Origin: Sysuimicrobium calidum
GTDB lineage: Bacteria; Sysuimicrobiota; Sysuimicrobiia; Sysuimicrobiales; Sysuimicrobiaceae
DNA: 64,000 nt
Reading direction: 5' to 3'
Assembly (NCBI GenBank): GCA_031459935.1
Contig: JAVKHN010000001.1
Span: forward strand, 62,001-126,000
Made by a program: the position numbers and the translations under genes. The notes under the pieces were generated by a model. It made no database searches. It worked only from the letters and a program-made list of their open reading frames with translations, and was not told the DNA's origin. Shown piece by piece: positions 54,388 through 62,144 of this stretch (within the stretch, counting starts at the first letter, position 1; each line of letters starts with the position of its first letter).

Positions 54388-55856
54388 CGGACCTCCTGGA
54401 GCTCCCCTACCACGCGCTCCGCCCGCGCCTCGGCCGCGACCTCTCCGTGGAGGAGGTGGTGGAGGCATACCTGGATCGCATCGAGCGCACGGACGGAGTG
54501 GTGCGGGCATACCTGACCGTGACGCCGGAGACGGCCCGGGCCCAGGCCCGGGCATGGGACGAACGGATCCGAAGGGGGGAGGAGCTGCCTCCCCTGGTGG
54601 GCTTCCCCGTGGCCCTCAAGGACAACCTCTGCACCCGCGGGGTGCGCACCACGTGCGGGAGCCGGATCCTGGAGAACTTCGTTCCTCCCTACGATGCCAC
54701 GGCGGTGCGGCGGCTGGTAGAGGCGGGGGCGGTGGTGCTCGGCAAGACCAACCTGGACGAGTTCGCCATGGGCAGCAGTACGGAGCATTCCGCCTTCTTC
54801 GCCACCCGCAACCCCTGGAACCCGGAATACGTGCCCGGGGGTTCCAGCGGGGGTTCTGCGGCCGCGGTGGCGGCCCGCAGCGCCCTGGGGGCGTTGGGCT
54901 CGGACACGGGCGGTTCCATCCGGCTCCCCGCGGCCCTGTGCGGGGTTGTGGGACTCAAGCCCACCTACGGCCGCGTGTCCCGATACGGGCTCGTGGCGTA
55001 CGCCAGCTCCCTGGACCAGATCGGACCCATCGCGCGGGACGTGCGCGACTGCGCCCTGCTGCTGCAGGCCATCGCGGGCAAGGACCCCATGGACGCCACC
55101 TCCATGGAGGTGGCGGTGCCGGACTACGTTTCCTCCCTCAAGCCCGGGGTGCGGGGACTGCGGATCGGAGTTCCACTGGAGGCCTTCGGGGAGGGTTTGC
55201 ACCCTGCGGTGCGGGAGGCGGTACAGGGGGCGGTACGGATGCTGGAACGGGAGGGCGCGGCGGTGGAGGAGGTGCGGCTCCCGACTCTGGAATACGCTCT
55301 TCCCGCCTACTACCTCATCGCCTGCGCGGAGGTGAGCAGCAACCTGGCCCGTTACGACGGTGTGGCCTACGGGTACCGCTCCCCCCGCGCCTCAGACCTC
55401 TACACCCTCTACGCCCGGACCCGGGCCGAGGGGTTCGGCCCGGAGGCAAAGCGCCGGATCATGCTGGGCACGTTCGCGCTCTCCGCGGGCTACTACGAGG
55501 GTTTCTACCGCAAGGCCCAGCAGGTGCGGACCCTGGTCCGGCGGGACTTCGAGCGGTGCTTCGAGCGGGTGGACCTCCTCGTCACCCCCGTCTCGCCCAC
55601 GCCCGGATTCCGCCTGGGCGAGCGGCTGGAGGATCCCCTCCAGATGTACCTGGTGGACATCTACACCCTGCCCGTGAACCTCGCTGGGCTACCGGCCATC
55701 TCGATCCCCTGCGGGTTCTGGGGAGGACTGCCCCTGGGGGTGCAGCTCATCGGCCGCGCCTTCGACGAGGAGACGGTTCTGCGGGCTGCGTACACGTACG
55801 AGCAGGTTGCGGGGGTGGCCGGCGGGCGCCCGAGGATCGTGGAGGAGGAACGGTGA
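54384..55856 (+). CDS. gatA: Glu/Asp-tRNA amidotransferase subunit A
   Basis: 490 aa amidase-signature enzyme releasing ammonia from glutamine. The Ser-cisSer-Lys triad is Lys79 (VALKDN), Ser154 (PGGSSGGS) and Ser178 (DTGGSIR). Later conserved blocks TYGRVSRYGLVAYASSLDQ and the PTPGFRLGE region are present. ATG 54384 overlaps the gatC stop; the open frame upstream is a shadow. The stop overlaps the gatB GTG. Confidence 0.96.
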   Translation: MTDLLELPYHALRPRLGRDLSVEEVVEAYLDRIERTDGVVRAYLTVTPETARAQARAWDERIRRGEELPPLVGFPVALKDNLCTRGVRTTCGSRILENFVPPYDATAVRRLVEAGAVVLGKTNLDEFAMGSSTEHSAFFATRNPWNPEYVPGGSSGGSAAAVAARSALGALGSDTGGSIRLPAALCGVVGLKPTYGRVSRYGLVAYASSLDQIGPIARDVRDCALLLQAIAGKDPMDATSMEVAVPDYVSSLKPGVRGLRIGVPLEAFGEGLHPAVREAVQGAVRMLEREGAAVEEVRLPTLEYALPAYYLIACAEVSSNLARYDGVAYGYRSPRASDLYTLYARTRAEGFGPEAKRRIMLGTFALSAGYYEGFYRKAQQVRTLVRRDFERCFERVDLLVTPVSPTPGFRLGERLEDPLQMYLVDIYTLPVNLAGLPAISIPCGFWGGLPLGVQLIGRAFDEETVLRAAYTYEQVAGVAGGRPRIVEEER

Positions 55857-57304
55857 CGGACTACGAGGCGGTCATCGGACTCGAGATCCACGTACAGCTG
55901 CAGACGGAGTCCAAGATGTTCTGTGGGTGCACCACCCGGTTCGGGGCTCCACCCAACACGCAGACGTGCCCCACGTGCCTGGGCCTTCCCGGCGCCCTCC
56001 CGGTGATCAACCGGAAGGCGGTGGAGCACGGGCTGCGCACGGCCCTGATCCTTCACTGCACCATCCACCCCAGATCCCAGTTCCACCGTAAGAACTACTA
56101 CTACCCGGATCTCCCCAAGAACTACCAGATTTCCCAGTACCAGTACCTGGACTACCCGCCCCTCGCCACGGACGGGTATCTGGAGATCGAAGTGGAAGGG
56201 GAGCTCCGCCGCGTCGGGATCCGGCGGGTGCACCTGGAGGAGGATACGGGCCGGCTCGTGCATCCGGAGGGCGCGGACTACACCCTGGTGGACTACAACC
56301 GGTCCGGCGTGCCCCTCATGGAGATCGTCACCTACCCAGACCTCCGATCCCCGCAGGAGGCCCGGGTGTTTTTAACCAAGCTCCGGCAGATCCTCCAGTA
56401 CGCGGGGGTGAGCTCCGGCCGCATGGAGGAGGGGACTCTGCGGTGCGATGCCAACGTCTCCCTCCGCCGGCCCGGAGATCCCCTCGGCACCCGCACGGAG
56501 GTGAAGAACATGAACTCCATCCGGGCGGTGGAGCGGGCGTTGCAGTACGAGATCGCCCGACAGCGAAGCCTGCTCCTGCGGGGAGAGACGGTGGTGCAGG
56601 AGACCCGGCACTGGGACGAGCGCGGGGGATTCACCTTCTCTTCCCGGACCAAGGAGGAGGCGGAGGACTACCGGTACTTTCCGGAGCCGGACCTCGTGCC
56701 CCTGGAGATCACACCCACCTGGATCGAGCGGGTGCGCGAGGAACTCCCCGAGCTCCCGGATGCCCGTCGCGATCGGCTCATGCGCGTGTATGGGTTCGGT
56801 CGGCACGAGGCAGAGCTCCTGGTCTCCACCCGGTTCCAGGCGGATTTCTTCGAGGAGGCGGTGCGACTGCACCCGAGTCCCCGGGCGATCGCGAACTGGC
56901 TGGTGGGGGATGTGGCCGGTTACCTCAACGAGCACAACCTGGAGCTGGAGGACCTTCCCATCACCCCCCTGCATCTTGCGGAGCTGGTTCGGCTCATCGA
57001 AGAGGGCGTGATCTCCGGCCGCATCGCCAAAGAGCTTCTTCCGGAGGTGCTTGGGACCGGGAAACGCCCTCTGGAGGTGGTGCGGGAACGGGGGCTGTTG
57101 CAGATCAGCGATGAGGAGGCCCTGCGGGAGGTGGTGCGGGCTGTGCTCGCGGACCATCCCGAACCCGTGCAGGACTTCCGCAGGGGCAAGGAACGGGCCC
57201 TCGGGTTCCTGGTGGGACAGGTCATGAAGCGGACAGGTGGCCGCGCCAACCCTGCCCTCGTGAACCGCCTCCTCCAGGAGGAGCTGGAACGCCTGCCCAC
57301 CTGA
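55853..57304 (+). CDS. gatB: Glu/Asp-tRNA amidotransferase subunit B
   Basis: 483 aa. Kinase/amidotransferase subunit that phosphorylates and amidates Glu-tRNA(Gln) or Asp-tRNA(Asn). Seen: EAVIGLEIHVQLQTESKMF, zinc ligands Cys24, Cys26, Cys39 and Cys42, the signature DYNRSGVPLMEIVT, VKNMNSIRAVERAL, and the C-terminal YqeY-like tail GFLVGQVMKRTGGRANP. GTG 55853 follows GGAGGAGGAAC. Presence of gatCAB indicates that Gln-tRNA and/or Asn-tRNA is made by the indirect route. Confidence 0.96.
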   Translation: MTDYEAVIGLEIHVQLQTESKMFCGCTTRFGAPPNTQTCPTCLGLPGALPVINRKAVEHGLRTALILHCTIHPRSQFHRKNYYYPDLPKNYQISQYQYLDYPPLATDGYLEIEVEGELRRVGIRRVHLEEDTGRLVHPEGADYTLVDYNRSGVPLMEIVTYPDLRSPQEARVFLTKLRQILQYAGVSSGRMEEGTLRCDANVSLRRPGDPLGTRTEVKNMNSIRAVERALQYEIARQRSLLLRGETVVQETRHWDERGGFTFSSRTKEEAEDYRYFPEPDLVPLEITPTWIERVREELPELPDARRDRLMRVYGFGRHEAELLVSTRFQADFFEEAVRLHPSPRAIANWLVGDVAGYLNEHNLELEDLPITPLHLAELVRLIEEGVISGRIAKELLPEVLGTGKRPLEVVRERGLLQISDEEALREVVRAVLADHPEPVQDFRRGKERALGFLVGQVMKRTGGRANPALVNRLLQEELERLPT

Positions 57305-57323
57305 GCATCCTGTGGAGGATCCT

Positions 57324-58679
57324 GTGCCCCACGCCTCCGTCCGGAGCCCACTTCCCGGTCCCCAAAGTGCGGTGGTTCTGGAACGGGCCCGTCAGGTCAC
57401 CCCCCGGGCCGTGGCCTGGCACCACCCGGTGGTGGCGGCGCGGGGGGAAGGAGCCGTGGTGTACGACGTGGACGGGAACCGCTTCCTGGACCTCACAGGT
57501 GGAGTGGGATGTCTGGCGGTAGGGCACGCCCACCCGAAGGTGGTCCGGGCCATCCAGGAGCAGGCCGCCCGCTTCACCCATACGGACTACGCGGTGGTCC
57601 CCTATGAGGTGTACGTGGCCTTGTGTGAGCGACTGGTGAACCTGGCGCCCGGGGTCCATCCCAAGAAGGCCGCGCTCTTCAACTCCGGGGCCGAGGCGGT
57701 GGAGAACGCGGTGAAGCTGGCCCGGGCGTACACGCGTCGCCCCGCCCTCATCGCCTTCGAGGGAGCCTTCCACGGCCGTACGTACATGGCCCTGACCCTC
57801 ACCAGCAAGGTGGAGCCCTACAAGCGCGATTTCGGCCCCTTCGTGCCGGAGGTGTACCGGGTCCCATATCCCTACCCCTACCGGAGTCCCTTCCCCACGC
57901 CGGAGCAGACCGCCGCGTATTGCCTGCAACGGCTGGAGGAGGCATTTGCCCTGCACGTACAGCCCGACCGGGTGGCCGCGGTGGTGGTGGAGCCCGTGCT
58001 GGGCGAGGGCGGATTCGTGGTTCCCCCTCCGGAGTTCCTGCCCCGGCTCGCGCAGATCTGCCGTGCGCACGGCATCCTGCTCATCGTGGATGAGATCCAG
58101 ACGGGGTTTGGACGCACGGGCCGCCTGTGGGCGGTGGAGCACTTCGGGGTAGAGCCCGATCTCCTGGTGGTGGGGAAGTCCATCGCCGCGGGATTGCCCC
58201 TCTCCGCGGTGATCGGGCGGGCCGAGATCCTGGACTGCGTGCCCGAGGGTGGGATCGGGGGAACGTATGTGGGGAACCCCCTGAGCTGCGCGGCAGCTCT
58301 CGCGGTGATGGAGGTCCTGGAGGAGGAGAGGCTGGTGGAGCGGGCGGTGTGGGTCGGGAACCACCTCCTCCGTGCCTTCCGGGACCTCCAGAGCCGGTTC
58401 GCCTTCATCGGGGACGTCCGGGGACTCGGAGCCATGGTGGCCATGGAGCTCGTGGGGGATCCCCGGACGAAGGAGCCCGCCCCACACCTGGTCACCCGGG
58501 TGATCCACAGAGCCCGCGAGCAGGGAGTCCTGCTGCTGCGGGCCGGGATCTACGGGAACGTGATCCGGGTGCTGGTACCCCTGATGATCCCGGAGACGCA
58601 GCTTCTGGAGGCCATGGAGAGGATCGCCCGGGCGGTGGAGGAGGTGGGCCGGCCTTTGCCGGAAGAGGCGGGCGGGTGA
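57324..58679 (+). CDS. Class III aminotransferase, 4-aminobutyrate-type
   Basis: PLP enzyme of 451 aa, closest in style to GABA/5-aminovalerate transaminases. Seen: FLDLTGGVGCLAVGHAHPKV, NSGAEAVENAVKLAR, FEGAFHGRTYMALTLTSK, IVDEIQTGFGRTGRLWA, and the PLP lysine in VVGKSIAAGLPL. GTG 57324 has GGAGG at five bases; GTG 57312 is the longer alternative. Lies 19 bases after gatB. Substrate is inferred from family resemblance; with arginase it could belong to arginine, putrescine or GABA breakdown. Confidence 0.85.
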   Translation: MPHASVRSPLPGPQSAVVLERARQVTPRAVAWHHPVVAARGEGAVVYDVDGNRFLDLTGGVGCLAVGHAHPKVVRAIQEQAARFTHTDYAVVPYEVYVALCERLVNLAPGVHPKKAALFNSGAEAVENAVKLARAYTRRPALIAFEGAFHGRTYMALTLTSKVEPYKRDFGPFVPEVYRVPYPYPYRSPFPTPEQTAAYCLQRLEEAFALHVQPDRVAAVVVEPVLGEGGFVVPPPEFLPRLAQICRAHGILLIVDEIQTGFGRTGRLWAVEHFGVEPDLLVVGKSIAAGLPLSAVIGRAEILDCVPEGGIGGTYVGNPLSCAAALAVMEVLEEERLVERAVWVGNHLLRAFRDLQSRFAFIGDVRGLGAMVAMELVGDPRTKEPAPHLVTRVIHRAREQGVLLLRAGIYGNVIRVLVPLMIPETQLLEAMERIARAVEEVGRPLPEEAGG

Positions 58680-58693
58680 AGGCGTGCACGCGA

Positions 58694-58722
58694 TTCCGGG
58701 TTTCCAGAGGGGTGGCTACAAT
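58694..58722 (+). promoter_or_regulatory. Probable dnaE promoter
   Basis: TACAAT at 58717-58722 with a weak -35 TTCCGG at 58694-58699 (17-base spacer). It lies between the aminotransferase stop and dnaE. Confidence 0.4.
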
Positions 58723-58754
58723 ATCAGGGTGAGCGAAAGGAGGGAGGGCCCAGG

Positions 58755-61700
58755 ATGTCCGCATTCGTCCACCTCCACGTGCACAGCGAGTACTCCCTCC
58801 TCGACGGGCACAGCCGGATCGCACCGCTCCTGCGCCGGTGTCGGGAGCTGGGGATGTCGGCCCTGGCTCTCACGGACCACGGGGCCCTGTACGGGGCCAT
58901 CGAGTTCTACAGGACCGCAAAGGAGCTGGGGGTCAAGCCCATCCTGGGGGTGGAGGCCTACGTGGCGGCCCGGCGGTACACGGACCGGGATCCGAAGCTC
59001 GACGCCAGCAGCTTCCACCTCACCCTCCTGGCGGAGGACAACGAGGGATACCGCAACCTGATTCAGCTGGTGACCCGGGCGCACCTGGAGGGGTTCTACT
59101 ATCGACCCCGGATTGATCGGGAGCTGGTGAGCCAGTACCGCAGGGGACTCATCGGGCTGAGCGGGTGTCTGCAGGCGGAGATTCCGCAGAAGCTGCTGCA
59201 GGGAGATTACCGGGCCGCCCTGGAGCTCGCGGCCACCTACCGGGATCTGTTTGGATCGGAGAACTTCTACATCGAGGTGCAGAATCAGGGACTGGCGGAG
59301 CAGCAACGTATCCTGCCGGATCTCGTGCGCATCGCACAGGAGCTGGGGCTGCAGCTTGTGGCCACCAACGATGTGCACTACGTGATGCCGGAGGACGCGG
59401 AGGCCCAGGATGTCCTCATGTGCATCCAGATGAACAAGACCCTGCAGGATGCCGACCGTCCCCGCATGGGGGACATCCCCGCCTTCTACCTGAAGAGCCC
59501 GGAGGAGATGGGCCGGGCCTTCCCGGATCTCCCGGAGGCCCTTCGGAACACCCTGGAGATCGCAGAGCGGTGCTCGGTGGAGATCGAGCTGAACGTGCCC
59601 AAGCTCCCGGACTTCCCCGTCCCGGAGGGCTTCACCCCTCAGTCGTACCTCCGGCATCTGTGCGAGGAAGGGCTCCGGCGCCTGTATCCCCAGATCACTT
59701 CGGAGATCCGGGAGCGGCTGGAGTACGAGCTGGGCGTCATCGAGAAGATGGGATATGCTCCCTACTTCCTCATCGTGCAGGACTTCGTGAACTTCGCCCG
59801 CCGCAACGGCATCCTCACCACCGTACGGGGATCCGCGGCGGGGTCTCTGGTGCTGTACGCGTGCGGGGTCACGGATGTGGACCCGATCGCATACCGGCTG
59901 CCCTTCGACCGCTTCCTGAACCTGGAGCGCTACACCCTTCCGGACATCGACGTGGACTTCATGGATACCCGCCGGGATGAGGTCATCCGGTACGTGATGG
60001 AGAAGTACGGAGCGGACCGGGTGGCCCACATCATCACCTTCGGCACCATGAAGGCCCGACAGGCGGTGCGGGACGTGGGCCGGGTGCTGGGGATGAGCTA
60101 CGGGGAGGTGGACCGGATCGCCAAGCGCGTTCCCTCCCACCTCACCCTGGAGCAGGCCCTGGAGCAGGATCCGGAGCTGCGCCGGCTGGGGCAGGAGGAT
60201 CCGCGGGTGGCGCGGTTGCTGGAGCTGGCGAGGAAGCTGGAGGGGGTGGCCCGGAACGCCAGCACACATGCGGCGGGCGTCATCATCTCCCGGGATCCCC
60301 TCACGGACCACGTCCCCCTCACCCGGGGTAAGGACGGCGCCATCATGACCCAGTACGACATGACGAGCGTTGCGGAGATCGGGCTCGTGAAGTTCGACTT
60401 TTTGGGCCTCACCAACCTCACCATCCTGGATATGGCCCTCCGGATCATCGAGCGACGCCGGGGCGTGCGCCTCGATCTCCAGAAGATCCCCCTCGACGAC
60501 CCGAAGACCTATGCGCTGCTGAGCCGGGGGGAGACGGTGGGCGTGTTCCAGCTGGAGTCCGCGGGGATGCGTCGCTATCTGCAGGAACTGCGGCCCAGCA
60601 GCATCCAGGACATCATGGCCATGGTGGCCCTGTTCCGCCCCGGTCCCATGGCCAACATCCCCGTCTACATCCGCCGCAAGCACGGCCGGGAACCCGTCAC
60701 CTACCTCCACCCCGTGCTGGAGCCCGTGCTGCGGGAGACCTACGGGGTCCTGGTGTACCAGGAGGACGTGATGACGGTGGCCCAGGCCATGGCGGGCTAC
60801 ACCCTGGCGGAGGCGGACGTGCTGTGCTACGCCATCCGCAAGAAGATCAAGGACAAGCTCCTCGCCCAGCGGGAGAAGTTCGAGCGGGGAGCCCGGGAGC
60901 GGGGGATCCCCAAGGAGATCGTGGATCGGGTGTTCGAGCAGTTTGAGCCCTTCGCCCGCTACGGGTTCAACCGGGCCCACGCGGCCTGCTATGGCCTCAT
61001 CGCGTACTACACCGCCTACCTCAAGGCCAACTACCCCGCGGAATACATGACCGCGGTCCTCAGCGCGGACAGCGGCAACCTGGAACGCATCGCCCTGGAC
61101 GTGGAGGAATGCCGGCGCATGGGAATAGAGGTTCTGCCGCCGGACATCAACCAGAGCGATGTGGACTTCACCGTGGTGGACGACCGCACCATCCGGTTCG
61201 GACTCGGCTCCATCAAGAACGTGGGCGGGGCGGCCACGGAGCACATCGTCCAGGTGCGGGCTGCGGGTCCCTTCCGCTCCCTGTTCGATTTCTGTGCCCG
61301 CGTGGACGGACGCCTGGTGACCCGGCGAGTGGTGGAGAGCCTCATCAAGGCGGGCGCCTTCGACTCCCTCGGGGACCGGGCGCGGCTGCTGGCTGCCCTC
61401 GACAGCGCCCTGGAATACGGCAGCCGCAGGCAGCGGGCGAAGGCCAGCCAGACGGGACTGTTCGTCTTCGAAGAGGAGGTCCCTCCGCTGCCGGAGGTGG
61501 CCCCCTTTGATCGTCCGCAGCTGCTGAGCATGGAGCGGGAGACCCTGGGGCTGTACCTCACGGACCATCCCCTCCGCAGCTGGCAGCCCCTGCTGGATCG
61601 CTACGTGCGCCACTGCATCGCGGAGCTCGGGGGCCTCCAGGACGGGGAGGCGGTGGTGTGCGGAGGGATGTTCACGAGCGTGCGGGAGAAGGTCTCGCGT

Positions 61701-62141
61701 GCCACCGGGGCTCGGTGGGCCCAGGCGGTCCTGGAGGATCTCACGGGCTCCACGGAGGTGGTGGTGTGGCCCAAGACCTATGAGCGGTGCCGGGAGGTGC
61801 TGCGGCCTGAGGCGGTGGTGGTGGTGCGGGGCCGGGTGGAAACCCAGGAGGGGCGGGCCCGGGTGCTGGCGGAGGAGGTGCTGTCCGTGGAGGAGAGCCC
61901 GCAGGCCAACGGCCGCCCGGAGGGGCCGCGGACCCTCCACATCCGGATCGCCAGTGCGGAGGAGATGCTGCAGCTGGTGGAATTCCTGGCGGCCCGTGCG
62001 GGCCCGCGGCCGGCCTACGCGCACGTCCTCACCGCGCGGGGCGAGAGCATCCACCGCCTCCGGCAGGGTGTTCCCGGGGATGGGGCGTTCCGGGAGGAGC
62101 TGGAGCGGCTTCTGGGCCCCGGGAGCGTGTGGGAGGAGTGA
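58755..62141 (+). CDS. dnaE: DNA polymerase III alpha subunit
   Basis: Replicative polymerase, 1,128 aa. The N-terminal PHP domain keeps its metal-binding pattern (HLHVHSEYSLLDG, LTDHGALYG), consistent with a working PHP site. Polymerase core: GRG-like RGSAAGSLVLYACG, the catalytic PDIDVDF, MKARQAVRDVGRVLG, STHAAGVIIS, and FRPGPMANIP. The YGFNRAHAACYGLIAY region precedes the helix-hairpin-helix and OB-fold parts. ATG 58755 follows GGAGGGCCCAGG. The stop lies 3 bases before polA. Confidence 0.97.
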   Translation: MSAFVHLHVHSEYSLLDGHSRIAPLLRRCRELGMSALALTDHGALYGAIEFYRTAKELGVKPILGVEAYVAARRYTDRDPKLDASSFHLTLLAEDNEGYRNLIQLVTRAHLEGFYYRPRIDRELVSQYRRGLIGLSGCLQAEIPQKLLQGDYRAALELAATYRDLFGSENFYIEVQNQGLAEQQRILPDLVRIAQELGLQLVATNDVHYVMPEDAEAQDVLMCIQMNKTLQDADRPRMGDIPAFYLKSPEEMGRAFPDLPEALRNTLEIAERCSVEIELNVPKLPDFPVPEGFTPQSYLRHLCEEGLRRLYPQITSEIRERLEYELGVIEKMGYAPYFLIVQDFVNFARRNGILTTVRGSAAGSLVLYACGVTDVDPIAYRLPFDRFLNLERYTLPDIDVDFMDTRRDEVIRYVMEKYGADRVAHIITFGTMKARQAVRDVGRVLGMSYGEVDRIAKRVPSHLTLEQALEQDPELRRLGQEDPRVARLLELARKLEGVARNASTHAAGVIISRDPLTDHVPLTRGKDGAIMTQYDMTSVAEIGLVKFDFLGLTNLTILDMALRIIERRRGVRLDLQKIPLDDPKTYALLSRGETVGVFQLESAGMRRYLQELRPSSIQDIMAMVALFRPGPMANIPVYIRRKHGREPVTYLHPVLEPVLRETYGVLVYQEDVMTVAQAMAGYTLAEADVLCYAIRKKIKDKLLAQREKFERGARERGIPKEIVDRVFEQFEPFARYGFNRAHAACYGLIAYYTAYLKANYPAEYMTAVLSADSGNLERIALDVEECRRMGIEVLPPDINQSDVDFTVVDDRTIRFGLGSIKNVGGAATEHIVQVRAAGPFRSLFDFCARVDGRLVTRRVVESLIKAGAFDSLGDRARLLAALDSALEYGSRRQRAKASQTGLFVFEEEVPPLPEVAPFDRPQLLSMERETLGLYLTDHPLRSWQPLLDRYVRHCIAELGGLQDGEAVVCGGMFTSVREKVSRATGARWAQAVLEDLTGSTEVVVWPKTYERCREVLRPEAVVVVRGRVETQEGRARVLAEEVLSVEESPQANGRPEGPRTLHIRIASAEEMLQLVEFLAARAGPRPAYAHVLTARGESIHRLRQGVPGDGAFREELERLLGPGSVWEE

Positions 62142-62144
62142 GGG